Counted from the stretch's first letter, positions 1-14,300 are shown. The stretch: DNA of 64,000 nucleotides from Progne subis subis (GCA_022316685.1 JAKJHU010000039.1:6604308-6668307); one strand, 5' to 3'. Numbers and translations: made by a program. The notes: generated by a model not told the origin, from the letters alone.

Positions 1-490
1 GCCTTCCTAAGATATGCTGCTGACTGCACTGTACAGCATAAGTATTGAACAGTTTTAATTGAATAAGAAGACATTAAACTAATATAGATCTTTGCCATAC
101 CTTAAGCCAAATAGAGGGAGTTAAAGGACAACACCATTATTAAGATAAGATGATTTTTAGATAAAACTCTCTCTTTGGAGCAGTAAATCCTGCAAAAACC
201 CCACAGAAGTGATAAATACTAAGCCTGCGCTTACAAAAGACCTTTGCTTTTGTGGTATCAAAGAAGCAAGTGGCCTTGAAGTACATACAATACTGAAATT
301 TGTTCTGGAATGTAGTTTATTTTCATCAGCATGCCAGCCTGCTCTAAACAAATCAATTTTTAAGTCCAAGTATCTGAGTCATAATCATGGTACCCTACAG
401 AAATTAAGTGAGAAATAGTAAAGTTATGTGAACATACAGAGATGTGAAATCCTTCTAAAAGTTTCCTGTGCATCAGAAAAATACTAATAC

Positions 491-583
491 CTCTTTTCAA
501 TACAGACAACAATATTTTCACTAGCCATTACCCAACAGGTGGCTCCATCCTGGTCTGATGGTGTAATACCCTCTATAGTTTTA
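491..583 (-). other. Candidate internal exon, unknown gene
   Basis: On the minus strand this 93-nt stretch follows a very good acceptor (long pyrimidine run ending TTTTGTAG) and is followed by the donor AAAAGAG/GTATTAG. It is open in one frame, entering with 1 nt and leaving with 2 nt of split codons. It encodes about 30 residues including SDQDGATCWVMASENIVV, which match no family I recognise. Pseudo-exons with signals this good are common in vertebrate introns, so confidence is low. It would be the most downstream member of the minus-strand candidate series. Confidence 0.22.
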
Positions 584-976
584 CTACAAAAGAGAAAAAC
601 ACTGTTGACATGGGAAGAGGAATTGAGCTTATTGCCCCTTTTACCTACAGTGAAGTAGAACAGGCTGTTACATCTAATGAATGTTTTGATACAGAAAAGG
701 GTCAAGAAAATCTTTGCATAAAACGAGACATAGAGGCTAGCTGGATCTCTTGGCTGTCTCAGCAGTGCTCAGAAATCCAGCATCTGGGTTGTTAGAACTC
801 GATAAAGAGGGGACAGATAGCATTGCAAGCTTCCCATTCTCATGAATGCTAAGCATTTTATTGAAATGACAGGGACATAGGATCTATTTCATAGAATAGA
901 ACAGAATTAATTTCATATAAAGAAAAAACAGGCTGCCCGCAGTGAGGATGTACTTTGGGGCTGGTTACCTTCTAAC

Positions 977-992
977 TTTTTTTTTTTTTTTT
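977..992. repeat. Poly-T run (16)
   Basis: Uninterrupted T run with no recognisable element attached. Confidence 0.95.
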
Positions 993-2051
993 CTTTAACT
1001 TCTCTTTTGTCATGGAAGCCAGAAAGTTCTAAAGTCTTCCCCCATAAACAAGATCAGGAGAGAACCTTTCCTTCATGGAGGCAGTGCTGGGAGTTCTGGT
1101 TTATGGGTCCAGATAAAAATTAAAACATGTCAGAACTTTTTTCTCTATTTAATTTCACACACTTGTAATTTAAGTCTTTCATAAACTTCTTTGTATGCTC
1201 TGTCTGTGACAGTTAAGCTGACGTATTGCTGCCTCACAATTAACATATTTTTGTGTACATAAAACTTCAGGCATAGGTTTTCTACATTTCTTTCTCCTTA
1301 AGAATAGCATACAAACCACAGATATCAACAATTTGAAATATGCTGTAAAACATACTGTAATACATTCTGCAAATAACCACATGAAGAATGTTGGCCATTG
1401 TCATCATTATGGTTTTGTTTCAAATTGACTTCTCCCACAGTCTGTATGCATGAGGTTTAGGTTCAAAGCTGTGTGCTTCCTAGAGCATTTCCCTTTTGGA
1501 AGCCCACTGTTTTAATGTTCAGAAGAAAGAGAAGTTGGCAATGACAGGACTGGTTCTCCTGGGAGAGTCAAAAAAAAATGCCAAGGGAACTCCCGAGCAG
1601 TCTCTTCTGTCCTGATGGGCAGACAACCATATGAAATAATCTAACTCACAGAGATATTGCTAAGACTAGTTTTATGACAGTTACAGAAAGATTCAGCATT
1701 TATATGTGCAAACATCTAACTTAGGCTCAGAAACTTACAAGGGAGCATGATAAAAGAAGGGACTGTTGCCTAAAATCAGAAGGACCTTTAAGAAGTTTAC
1801 TGTCCTCTTTTAAAGCAGATTTCAAAGATTTAAGTTGCAAGAAGGGAACAAAGCACACAACGTGATAATGTATATATCACATGAAATTTGATGATGTATG
1901 TATAGACCCAGGGAAAAGCAGAAAGTAAGAAGATGGCATAGTTACACATTCTTCAAATACTCCCCCAACAGTCTACGGCCTTAGTATTTCCAGAGTCAGA
2001 GATGGTTGCTAAGCTCTTTGAATAAAGCAAGTATCATCAGGAAGGAAAGGC

Positions 2052-2102
2052 TAAAATAAAAATAAAATAAAATAAAATAAGATTTAAAAAAAAAAAAAAA
2101 AA
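2052..2102. repeat. (AAAAT)n followed by poly-A
   Basis: About five AAAAT units and then 17 A. It resembles a degenerate poly-A tail, but no element body is recognisable upstream. Confidence 0.9.
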
Positions 2103-2238
2103 GTAGCATTGGAAATACATTTATTCTCAATTAACTGGTGAAGGGACAATGCCAGAATTGTTCAATTATTGCTTTTCCATCTCCAGGCTGCCTCACAGCT
2201 ACAATAACAGTCACATTCCTGATGAAGTTGACTACATT

Positions 2239-2272
2239 AAAAAAAAAAAAAAAAATATATATATATCTATCT
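2239..2272. repeat. Poly-A (17) and short (TA)n
   Basis: 17 A followed by six TA units and two TATC units. Confidence 0.9.
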
Positions 2273-4224
2273 AATCTTCATTCTTCTGTTCTGCATAGAT
2301 GATATGGAACAACAACAACAAAAATCAACAAATTTAACTCTCTCTCCCCTCTGTGAACAAAATGGACTGCCGCTTCCCTGCTCACACACTGACTTGTGTA
2401 ATGTGAGGTCACTATCCAGATTAGTTCTCTCATTTATCGTCTTTCTGTTGGAATCTCTCCCCTGCCAATAAATAAGCGAGAACTTCTAGGATAGCATGGA
2501 TCACTCTTACTCTACCTGTGAGAGCAGACTCTCAGCAAGGCAGAGCACAGCAGTCAGAGCATCAGCATCTCTTTGTTTTGGTTGCTGAACTTTGTTCTCT
2601 CTTAATATTTGCCATATTCAGAACAGATTTCTTCTTTTGTAGAGATAGACTGGCATTGGTGTTTAACTGATGAAGGATATATGGGTAGAATCACATGGAC
2701 TGTGATTTCCACAAAACAATCAGTGGCATGCTAATGCTTGAAGCAGGACTTGGGGAAAAAAGTGATCAGCGAGGCATAGAAGTGCAATTAAGTCTAAATG
2801 AATGGGAGTTCTTTCTCCTAGGCCTTACCAGACTACAGCATGCTTCTTACTGCAATCTAGTATTTTCTTTCCCTTTAAAATGTTTTACTTCATGCATCAA
2901 TCCAAAAATCAACTAGTCTTAAAGATATATGTTATAAAAAATTCTATTACAATATTCAAATTAACGGAGGAGCTTCTGTGTGCTATACAACTAAATATAC
3001 CAGATCTCTTGAACTTGGAAAAAAATGATGAAATGGGGAAAAGGTAGGATTGTACAAAATCACAGAAGTCTGGAGAAACAGAGGGTGAACAGGAGGTCTC
3101 CCACTAAGGTACGTGATTCTTTTGTGTTATCCAGTAGGACCGCTCAACTGCCTTGTCTCAAATTTTGGTCCTCAGTAGCTCCCTGTGTAGCAAAGATGTC
3201 AGGGTCTGAATAAAAAAGTTATAAATGCAGTTCATACATATCAGAAACTGATCATTATTAGAGTACTTGTTAACCCTGGGAAAGAACTTATGTGATCATT
3301 TCCCAAAGTTAAAAATGAAAGGAAATATCCTACATGGTTTACCTTATTGCACATTTAAAATTCTGTAGCTATACAGCCATACATTCTTACCCTGAAAGTA
3401 CTGTTCTGCAGTATGCTATGGCATGCTTTCTTTGCTATTGTAACTCAGCATTCAGTTTATGATCGGTGGAGAATTCCTTTTTAATTTGTTTAATATTAAA
3501 TTTTATGGTTGTAAGAAAACAGAGGATTTGAAGCTCATGGTTGCTCAAATTTAAATATAATAATTAAATTATTGTATATACTTCACACTTCCAGAATTCA
3601 TGAAATATGTACTGGAAGAGAAAGTGTCATTCTGATGACATATGGGAAAAAAGAGAAGAGAGAAAAAGAAAAAAGGAAGTCAGCATGAGTTCCTGTGCTA
3701 TGCATTAGAAAGTAGGAAACATGGATATTACTTCTGGATTCTGTCCCTGGCTTACCAGACTAAAAGTCACAAGAAGCAGCAGTACAATCACACTCTTTTA
3801 TCCAAAGCCAGTTTAGGTCAATGGGAGTATTTTCATTAATTTCAGGGGGTTTGGATCAGACCCCTAAGCCTTGTGAAGTAACTACTTGTCACTCAACATC
3901 AACTCTGACCACTCTAGGAGCCACACTGTCAAGTTCATAATGAAATCCACTCTCATTTCTAAGCTGAAAAAAAACCTGTGATGCTTTTAATATTGTTGGC
4001 AGGTAAAAGATAGTACCAGTGGTGGTAGTGTGTGTGCGTGTTTATAATTGCTAACCAAAAGCAAAACCAGTTACAGTGAAGGCATTTTCCACTAAAAAAT
4101 CATGAAAGAACAGTGCATTTGTATATTATTTGACTTATTCTGGCAGTTAACCAACCAACTTGGCAAAGAAAAATCTTCCTTAGTTTTAGTTACAAACATT
4201 TGAAATACACAAAGGCATCACTGC

Positions 4225-4394
4225 AAAAAAACCCCACAAAAACAAACAACAAATCAAAACAAACCAAAAACCAACAACAACAAAAAACCAAACAAAAAAA
4301 CCCAAAACACCCCCTCCAAAAAAAGCAAACAAAAACCCCAAACAAACAAATAAACAAAAAACCCCCCAACCCCAAACATCAATCAAAACCACAA
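4225..4394. repeat. A/C-rich low-complexity tract
   Basis: About 170 bp almost entirely of A and C on the plus strand, with repeated A-run plus C-run units such as AAAACCCC and AAACAAAC. It ends 236 bp before the solo LTR at 4631. Confidence 0.93.
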
Positions 4395-4630
4395 ATATCC
4401 CAAGTAATGTGACTGCTGTAAAACACTTAATTTTAAAATCTTGTCTCTAAATTAAGGTATTTTGGGGCTGCCATTACCTTTTGCAAGTTGGCTGTGATGA
4501 CTTAAGAGAATTTAGTTGGCAATCTCAGTCAGCTTTGTAGCAGACAAGCAGATCATTAAATCCAAAAACGTGGCTACTATTTTCTCATCACAGAAAGTGG
4601 TTGCTCCAGGTGCCAGTATCCTTGGCTGTA

Positions 4631-4962
4631 TGTGGGCCTGATATTTCTAAGTCTGAAGGGATTTCAGCCTGCTAGCAGCTGCTAACTGTTTCCCAAGCAA
4701 AAAGTTCTCGGGAAAACTTCTCAAAACAATCTTGGCTAAACAACTATCTTTCCCAAAACAATCTTTCTCCAGGTGTGTTTTGCTGTTTCTCTAGTTTAAC
4801 CAATGGGATTAGAGAGGTGTCGTTCCTAGTCACCAATCATGTTAAGTCTGTATTGGAACACCCTATAAAAGCTGGTAAGAATTAGACAATTAAGCCTTCT
4901 ATGCTCTTTGCCTTCTGAAACACTTGGAGTCTTTCATCTTTCTTTCGTGCCCTACAGTGACA
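4631..4962 (+). mobile_element. Solo LTR, 6-bp TSD (ERVK-like)
   Basis: The element starts TGTGGGCC and ends GTGACA, so it has the TG...CA ends of a retroviral LTR. It is flanked on both sides by the same 6-bp sequence, GCTGTA (4625-4630 and 4963-4968), a perfect target-site duplication. Internal promoter signals run in plus orientation: CCAAT boxes at 4800-4804 and 4833-4837 and a TATA box (TATAAAA, 4864-4870). About 25 bp after the TATA box an AATTAAG sequence occupies the usual place of the polyadenylation signal. A 6-bp duplication fits class II (betaretrovirus-like, ERVK) elements of birds. No gag, pol or env remains next to it, so this is a solo LTR left by recombination between the two LTRs of a provirus. 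The intact duplication suggests a fairly recent insertion; the family assignment is inference. Confidence 0.9.
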
Positions 4963-4968
4963 GCTGTA

Positions 4969-7900
4969 AAGGAGCTTAGGTTACCATGTTTAGCGGGCAA
5001 TAGAAAGTTTTATAAAATAGATTCTAATTCAATGTTTCTGTGACTTCTGTTATTTTTAATGTAGACTAATATAAAAAGTAAAGTTTAAAAATAGTATCAC
5101 TTTGAAGTCTGAGGAATTTGTTAAATTTGACAAAGAAGGGATATATTGGAAACTTGTTTCTGGTGGACATGAAGAAAAAATGTTTATTCAAACTTCTCTG
5201 AAAAAGCGCTATTCTACATGCTGAACTTAGCCCAACCTTGTCATTTTTGGCCCTTAATTACTGATAAGCTATCTTTGGCCACAAGTGCAGTCCCACTGAC
5301 ATTTTCTGGGAAGAAAAAAAGCGACAGAGAAATCTTGCAGTTCATTGTGAGAAGTTGGGACCTACACCCAATATGTTTAAGTGTTCAGTTGATACTTACA
5401 AGCTTATTGCAGCACTACTCAAGCCTTCTTTTCCTTAGACATGCTCAATTTACCACTGAAACAGCCCACGTACTTTTCCGTGCTAGTCCACTAACATGTT
5501 ACAGAGACAGTAGTCCATCCTATGCCATTTTAAACCATCCCTGGAAATGTGCATCTTTAGGTATACCAGCAGAATCACCAAAGTTTAAAGTACTTACTTT
5601 ACTTATAAAGCAAACAGATGGATAACAAGAAATCTACTTTTCAAACTAGTAAGGAATAATTAAGTGAATCTACTAATGAATTGTTTTGGAAATTCCAGTT
5701 TCTTAAAACTCTATTATTAAATGTATTTATTTATATTTCTTCAATATTTGCACATTGCTTATGATGAAATTTACAGCCCTACTAATAGTATCACTACAAG
5801 GCATCAAAGAACATATTAAAGCTAATCTGATTCTCATAGAAGTAATAACAAGGATATGAACCATTTTTAGACAGTAAATGTAATAGAGAAGTGCCCAGAA
5901 TAGCTACACTATAACTCATAATTGTATATAAATGTTATATATAAAAATGTTATATATATATATATATATAAATATATAATTGTGTATAACACCATCTACC
6001 TGCACAACTCTTATATATTATTTTCTAAAACAATTGCCCTTGGAAAAATTAATTTCTTAAACTATTTATAATAATAATTTAGCAAAAATATGTTTCACAA
6101 TATGCTGACATTCTTTAGACCTTCAAAACACGTTTTATTTTAAATTAAATAAAATTTAAGTGCAAGAAAACAGCATCCTTTGCATTTTTTTCTTTTTCCT
6201 AAGGGGCTTAGTCTTTCTTTAATGACAAAGAAAATTCTGAGTAATAGCTCTATCATACATGTTTATATGTAGGTTATTTGTGGTGCACATACAAGTACTA
6301 TCGACTAAAGCAGGCTGTCCAGCAGAGGGCTCCTTTGAAACAGAAAGTGGGGAAACAGGCAAAAGTCTTTCAATGTATAGACAAAACGGAGTTTACGCAA
6401 GCATTATGTATGCTAAGGTCCAGCAATTATTTTAGCAAATCACCTGCGTACAAATGGCACATTGATGTAAAAAAAAAAAAATTATTTTTTAAAGAATGAA
6501 ATGCTCTCATAAGACCCGCTGCAGAAAAATGTGGAAAACATGCTTTTTCCTTAAAAACCACTCTAATCTTCATATTTTCTTTTGTTAGGGAACTGTATGC
6601 CTATTAAAAACATCAGTTTAATTGTAATTTTATTTTCAGTAAAATATGTATAAGGCAACATGAAGAAGTTAAAGAAACATTAATTCATCAGGCAGTTAGG
6701 TATACAATATTAAACTCAAAGTGAAATGGCACTAAACATGTATTTTCTTTCTTTCATGAAAAATATAGAAACAGAGAGCCAAAGGGCAACACAGACCACA
6801 GACCTGCTGCTGCCCCAAACAGCCATTTTTATGAATACACTCATGTTCAACTTGATAAATTTTTTTTGATAGTACTTGTCTGCAAAATTCTTGCTTTCCA
6901 GAACTAGGAAATAGTACTGTGACACACAGTGGTCTGCTTATTTTTTGAAGTTTCTACTTCATAATTCCCACTCACTTTAACTTATTTCTTGGGGATTCCC
7001 AAGAAATATAACAACATTTTTAGTTATAAAGAATACACAAGAACACACTAAAAAGTATTTTAATCTGGCCTTTCCTATTAATAGAAGGTTAAAATACTGG
7101 TAGATCAATAGTTGGAATGTCTACAGCAAACTTACAAAATACATTTCTTCACAGTTTCTAGATGTGTGCATAGTTTTTTTCCAAACTTGATAGTGATACT
7201 TGTAAAACATGCAGATAGAAAGAAATTAATCTGAAGTCAACTATGTTTCCAAAGTCGTATCAGGTAATCAGGATATTCAAGTGATAGGGAAGGTAAAATG
7301 TTAATGAGTGTTAAAAATATGAGGTATTTTATGTTTCTTACACTGTAAAATATTTTTCACTTTTTCTTATCTGCTACAAAGTGAATAGTGGCAGGAAGGA
7401 AAACCTAAAGAGGATTCATATACATGCTACAGCTGAATATGGCTCCCATTCCAGTCAGTTATTGTACCCCTTAGAAATACAAGAGTCAAAACGCAGCATG
7501 ATTCTTTTTCCTTTTAATATGTGCTGATAGGACTGATTCTTCTTGCACTACTGACAAGGACAGACATTTCTTGTGACTGCATCGGTGCCAGACTAGAACC
7601 CAAAAGTGTCCTCCATGGGCAATTTCAAGAAACCATTTGAGAAAATTCTTTACCATTTAAGCACACAAGTTATTACAGAAGAGTGTGCATAACTAAGGAT
7701 CACAAGCAACTGTGTGGACAGCTTATTGTTTGAAGCAGACAGAATGTTGGTGAATACTATGCAGATCCATATTGTCTGGAGTCACAGAACCTAGGAGCAG
7801 CAAATTTTCTTATCCACTTCGTGGCTAATCAGATTTGAGGGGTTGCTACTTGGCTCTCAAGAAGCCAGTTGGGAAGGGGGAAATTCGGCCACCCTGCCGA

Positions 7901-8808
7901 TACAATATATTCTGTCCTGAACAATTTTGACCCTTGCATCTTCAATTAGAGGAATCCATGTGCCATCTTCATTGTCCCTTGCCAGCCCTGCCCCACACAG
8001 CCAGAGCCAAACCTGGAGTTGGGCTTTGAACGGGATGTAATTTTGTAACACTTAACAACTGTATTATAATACGGTCTTCAAACAAATAAGTGTAAAAGCA
8101 AACAACGTGGAAAGTAAACTTTTATCTTTACCACAGACTTAAAATTGCATAAACATGCTATATTTTCTTCCATATGAATATCACATTCTGGTATTTATGT
8201 TGCAACTAGCCAGACAACATTTGCTAATAGCTACTTTTAATACAGCATATCAAACTGCTTAACCCCTTGGCTTGCCGGGCAGTTTAGAAGCTCCTACTGT
8301 GATGTTTTTGTTCTCACATATGTGCTAGTAAAGGCTGTCACAGTCCTCATTAAATAAACAGACATACATGCCAATTAATAATTTAATTTACAGGGAGAAT
8401 CTTGACATAGAGCTAGGAGGTGAATTGCTAGTACCTCCTGAATTGTCTCATTGTCTAAGAGGTTTTAGACCCACCTCCAAAGTTACGCCACTGTAATGAG
8501 ATTGGAATATCTGCAAATTGTTAGTCCTGTATTTACTAATACAAAATAAAATTAAAATCATAGAAGCTGTCCATTACTATGTACAATTTTATAACTAAAG
8601 GCATGGGTTTTAAAAAAGGTCAGATATTTTAATTTTACAGGTATTCCCAATATTTTATTGTTCTGAATTTTAGCAGGATTTTGTCTGGCATTGAAGCATG
8701 CTTAGTTTTATAGCTTTTTTTTGTTAGGATGAATAAAATTGTTTTAATACTCCAAATACAACACTACTGCTAATATCTTGAAAAAGGATTTTTTCCATTT
8801 AAATTCAC
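4969..8808. other. Non-coding stretch
   Basis: Holds a 135-codon plus frame (5218-5625) with no recognisable content and the TA repeat at 5950. A minus-strand stretch at 7893-8012 is open over 40 codons between AACTCCAG and a weak donor. Otherwise nothing is seen. Confidence 0.55.
5950..5979. repeat. (TA)n microsatellite
   Basis: About ten perfect TA units (5950-5970) inside a longer AT-only region. Confidence 0.92.
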
Positions 8809-8991
8809 CTGAATATGCAAATATGCATCTACTTTTCTAGCAGCACAGAACACTTCTGACATTCGGTTTAGGACAAGTCCCTTGAAATTCAGATAGTGCT
8901 TTAGGAAGACACAGAGATCTCTTCTTGATGCAAACACTTGGCTAACAGCATCAAAATTATTTCTCCATGAGAAGCATATACACAAGCAGTT
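8809..8991 (-). other. Candidate internal exon, unknown gene
   Basis: A 183-nt minus-strand stretch is open over 61 codons with both ends in phase 0. The acceptor is AATATTTTCATTAG and the donor is ATTCAG/GTGAATTT. The reading contains RMSEVFCAARKVDAYLHIQ and is rich in hydrophobic and basic residues, but no domain is recognised. Its length is closer to a normal vertebrate exon than most other candidates here. It may still be chance. Confidence 0.22.
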
Positions 8992-9813
8992 CTAATGAAA
9001 ATATTTGGATCATTTCCTCACTTCTAATTTGAGCATACAGTATTCCTGTTATCTTGCCTTTCTTGCTCATGTACTCAAGCACAACTTTTTCAAGGCTCTT
9101 GTCACCATGTGTCTCAACTTATGTCATCCCTTCTTTTACCAGCCTGCAAACAGCCTCTAACCTCTATTTATTCAAAACTTGTATTAAAATTAGGCATTTT
9201 TTGGGCCAGTACCTTCTAATGCCATGATTATTTCTACTTACTCTCTGTTAAGCTTTTCTTACTAAATTGTGTAGAAGATACTTTTACAGGTATTATCTTC
9301 CCTTTTCATTATCTGTTACTTCATACACTCATACTTATGGCCTGTTTTGTCATGATCTGTCAAATCACAGCAGTTTTGACAGACCAAAATTATCCAGGTA
9401 AAACTCTATATAGTTTGATCTGCTACACTCCACGCAAAAGAATTTTTCCCAAGGACCTACAGTGTTTCCTACATCTTTACATCAAATCCCTCCTTGAAAG
9501 TGTCCTCTATTAATGAGGTTTCAATAAAATCTATAACATGGATTTTACATCCAGCAGATGTAAAAGTTGTATGTTTCACTGAACCCTAAAGAGACGTGAT
9601 CTTTTCCAATAAACATTTCTACCTCAGATCATAGAAAGAAGATGGCCTATTCAAAAAATTTTCGGGTCAGTTCTGTTAAAATTGTGGACCACTAATTAAA
9701 CAACTGAATATGGCTGTGGCATTCCAAACAGTAAAGTTCTTATCTTTGTACAATTTCTGTAATGATAATGAGATATAAATTTGCAATCATACAACATTCC
9801 TTTTCCTCTCAAC

Positions 9814-9845
9814 TTTTTGTTTTTTGTTTTGTTTTGTTTTTTTTT
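9814..9845. repeat. T-rich (GTTTT)n tract
   Basis: T runs separated by single G, ending in ten or more T. Confidence 0.88.
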
Positions 9846-10491
9846 CCTCTCTGGTGTAGTTCTGAGGAAACAAAAATTGTGAACTATCAATGATTTCAAA
9901 TCTTGTATACGTATAACAAAACTACGCCTTTCAACTGCAAATCATCTTTTGATGGACTAGGTCTGCACATTTGGCCTCGCTAGCCAAGGTAATACTGAGA
10001 GCATAAAACTTCTAAACAAAAAATCTAAAGCAGCAGCTTTGAATGAGATGCCTTTCCTGTCCAACGGTTCTCTTAACTTTCTCTAATTATAGGCAAGCAG
10101 TAAGACTTCAAAAAGCAAATAAATAAATGTACATTTACTTTAGGCTTATTCCTGTCCCTTTCTCCTAATTCTTGATGATTACTGTCACTCACTGCAGAAT
10201 CACATCATGCTCGTGATGCCCCTGCTATTCCGGATTCCTTCTCCATACTAGTATTCCCGTTGTTAGCCCTACCAAAACTAGCGTCTGCTGCAATTTTACA
10301 GTGAGATCAACTGGTGTAGGAATGATGCTCCAGGTTATATCAGTATCAACATGTAGCTGTTCAGTATGTTCAAGAAAGTGTCCATGATAAATTTGTGAGT
10401 TTTTTTAAATACAGAAGAAAATGGTGCTTTGCATCAGCTAATGCATTAGCTTTTCAAAGCACTTCTAGGATAATCAAGAGTGCAGAACAGG

Positions 10492-10538
10492 AAAAAAAAA
10501 AAAAAGGCAAAAAAGGAAAATAAAAAAGGTATGATTTA
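10492..10538. repeat. A-rich tract
   Basis: 14 A followed by A runs separated by GG. Confidence 0.88.
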
Positions 10539-11350
10539 AAAAAAATCCACAGCCTATAATCCTTCTACTAAAGAACACAATAAAAGCTAGAAACATCCCC
10601 CAGTTCCAGAGATAATATGAATGTTATTTTAAATACCAAACTCTGCCCTCAATTACATTCAAGCAATATCAGATCAGATTTTAGTTGTGGGTAAGCACTG
10701 CATGTTGCCCATTGCAAAAGCAGTTGCCTTCTGTTTCAGGGAGTTCAGTTTTGTTATGAAGTGAATTTATAGGAGAGAAGAACTATTTGCTCATTTTCCG
10801 TATAGAATCTGATTTTACCAACAAAGTAATGTAACATGGAAGTGAGATTATTTAACCCAGCACTTCACTACACAGAGGGCTGTTCAATGCACTGCACTTG
10901 CCAGACTTGTCACAATGACTGACATTTCCTAATATTGAACTGGAAATAATATGGATATTTAATACTGCAGAGTTTACACCAAGTAGAAGAAATGTGCTAT
11001 TGTTTATCAGCAATCTACTTCCAATGGCATATATCTAGATACACGTAATTATTACTGTGATGAAACATGATTTTCAAATAACGGAATTAACACATCTGCA
11101 TAATATTTACAATGCTTCATATCAGGTGATTTGGAAATCTTGTAGATCCCTATTATTAACCATTTTCTATGCTTCCCACTTGAGTTTTGACTAAAATTTA
11201 CCTTTTAGATCTGTTATGCCACTCATTAATTTTTTACAATATCCATCTGTGCATTGCAATCTCTATTCTCCATGGCTCCACATTGTTTTGGCTAACTAAC
11301 AGGCCCATATGTTGCCTTAATGTATTTCTGCACAATGTTTGTGCTTTTGG

Positions 11351-11386
11351 AAAAGAAGAAGAAGAAAAAAAAAAAAAAAAAAAAAA
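11351..11386. repeat. (GAA)n and poly-A (22)
   Basis: Four GAA units run into 22 A. Confidence 0.93.
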
Positions 11387-14300
11387 GCCACAGGGAAAAC
11401 CACAGGCCTAAATAAGCTATAAGGAGCATCCACATACAGTTAGACTGTCTTTACTGAGTCTGGAGACATTATGATTCTGCTGCGACAAGCAGCATTTGTC
11501 TTCATTTTGTCTGACTGTCCTCATGTGTTATTATTAGTGGCTGTCAGGCAGCAGCAGAAAAAAAATAGCATCACTTGACTAAGAAGTTGAATGCATAAAT
11601 GCAATAACTACACACTGGTAGCTGAGGAGAGGATGTCTGATAAGATGGTCTAAATGCAAAAACCCTCCTATAACTACATTTAAAAGGGAAAAACCACATA
11701 TCTGGCAAAACATAAGCATCCCTCCTCCCTTCTGCTTGCATAGCTAAATTAGGAACTAATTATAAATACAACTTAGCTGCATCTAAAGAAGTTGCTTTAA
11801 GAATGTCCTTTCAGAATGTCAGTTTAGTTTAATAGCAAGAAAACAAATATGTTGGAATATTCACATCAAGTCATGTTTTTCTGATAACGTTGATAAATAC
11901 GAACATTTTAAACATGAGTTTCTTATCATACAGAAGTTCACACTGAAATGTATTTACATATTTAGCACTTTTAAAGCCCAAAGCCCCAAATATAGTCCCT
12001 GGTTCTGAGAAGCTCCAAATGAAGTTTCTTTATCATAAATTTTCAATTGTAATATGCGACAAATAATAATGATAATAAACAATTTTATACAGGATAAATC
12101 AGTACATCCAGAAATTTACTGTATAAGAGGGAAAAACCATAGGATTTCCACCTCAGGTATGTACAGATGGTCAAAAGCAGATATAAACTTATGATATTCT
12201 CAGCTTTAAAGTGATTAAATTATTTCTCTAGGAGTACATATATTTTGAAAATACATACATAGAAACACAGAGCATCTTTTTTTATGACAGCCAATATGAA
12301 ATTAATCTGTGAAGTCTGTGAAGTCTCATAACAAACTGGTATCCCATGAAACATGCCATAATTGCATTAAATTATAATAACTTCTTAAGCTAAACATATT
12401 TCACTTAGGGCTTAATAATCAAATTTGTGCCATAACAAAGAACATTTTATATTCAGCAATTAAAAATACCACAAAACCAAAACCAAACAAAAAACCCAAC
12501 CAAATGGAAAAAAACCCCACCTTTTAACAAATCAGTGGTGAAATGTGGGTCCTTGCTGTGGTCAGAAGCAATGTTTCCATTTATTTAGTGGAACTATTTT
12601 TATTGCAAAAAGGTAAGCAAACAAGTTCTATCAGTAAACAAAACAAAACAATGTGCAACTGATAGTACTGACTAGAGGTTCTCATGAGCAGCCATCAATA
12701 ACACATACAGGTATTAGGAATTTTGCCGCTACCTAAAAGATCTGGTGGCAGATAACTGTTCACATTAGCTAGGAAAAGATACTTAGCACTAACTGCTGCT
12801 CCTGTTTGTCCATTTTTATTCTAGGTTCATTGCTAACCACTGAGTTCCAATTTCCAAAATTAACCTTCAGTTTTAGCTGTTTTCATTTGGAAACTTTCTA
12901 CTGGTTTTTCACTACAAAATTTCACGCTCTGACAGATCCAGAGGTGTGCATTGAAAGAGGATCTCTGGTTTACAGCTTTAACATCAGTGGTTCAATCAGT
13001 GGATTTTCTAATCTTGGTCAGATTTTTTTACCAGGTTCAAAGTGATAGCAACCGTTCACTTATGCACATCACAGAAGCTGTTCACCTTCACCAAGTACAT
13101 ATATTAAATGGAAATACACCGGAAAACTGATGCAGCCAGACTGAATGATTTGCTCAGGAAATACAAGTCTGACATGAAGCCAAAAATCCAATCCAAATTC
13201 ATGAATTGTGATGCAGATTTCTAAGCACGAATTGGTGTGACATCAAACATGCTGAACAGTTAGGCACAAACTTAACTTTAAGAATCAGAAACTGTGAGCA
13301 CATTGTCACAGCTTTTTCTCTTATTAGCACTGCAAATCCCAAGACTAGGATGGGAGAAAAGGAAAGGAGGCAAAGGCTGGTAGCATTTTGGTCTATTTTC
13401 AGTAGAATGATGAAATTATTTCTGAAAGTAAAATACATATGATTACCGTTGATACTGAACTGAGACAGGTAATACCTTGACCCACATATTCTGTGTTTTT
13501 GTTGTGTTGAGAAACTTTTATTTAACTTAAAGAAGGAAACAGTTTCAACAAGATAAATCAGAAACAGCCATGGAAACCTACATGGCCATATTTAGAGTTA
13601 TTTTTTGGAAACACACTGTGGTAATTGCACAAGATTATACTACACAGAGCCATAAAACTGTATCCAATCTTTAACAGAATCAGCCTCCTTGTGCAATGTA
13701 CAGGAGACAGAAACAATCACTTTCTTATTCACAACAATGCCCTTGCATCCCTTCTGGTATTACATAAACCACTACTGAAGAAGAAAGTGTTTTGTCATTT
13801 TTGGGCAAGGATAGTTAAAGTGAAGGAAAGGAAAAATCCCTATTAAACTGACAGAAAAACTGAGGCAGTAACAAGAAATAAAAATTAAATTAGTCTCCAC
13901 CTAGTGATTAAGAACTCCCTGTATTATCATTGTATAGCACTCTTGATTAAAATTAAAGTGAAATTACAAACACTCCTGCTAGGAACTCTGTTTTCATGAT
14001 GTTGGCCATGCAGTGTAAGGTATCAAGACTCAAACTGTATTTTGAATTCCTAATCACTGAAGAGCATAGATGTGTACTAATCTCTTTTGGGTTTCTCCTG
14101 TGTCAGGCAATCCTCTGCTTCAGTTCCTTTGGGAATATATTTGGGTGAGTCAAAGGGGTTTAGCCTCTCCTTGGCCACCTGAGGTATAACTGGTAGGCTT
14201 CTTTCAATTAAATGGCCTGTGCTCTTAAGCCCTCCATACAGTTTTAATCAGAGTTTCTGGCCCTTTCAGACTTTGTTCATCCCTCCATGATTCAGTAGCT

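Larger units (their letters stand above)
584..4224. other. Non-coding stretch
   Basis: AT-rich sequence with the A/T runs noted above. I see no gene, recognisable transposon or strong regulatory cluster here. Confidence 0.6.

Noticed and set aside
5218..5625. 135-codon plus-strand open frame
   Set aside because: No recognisable domain, no flanking signals, and a length within chance expectation for the number of frames in 64 kb.
8435..8454. 20-nt minus-strand micro-exon with a good acceptor
   Set aside because: Too short to carry evidence, and not needed by any consistent chain.
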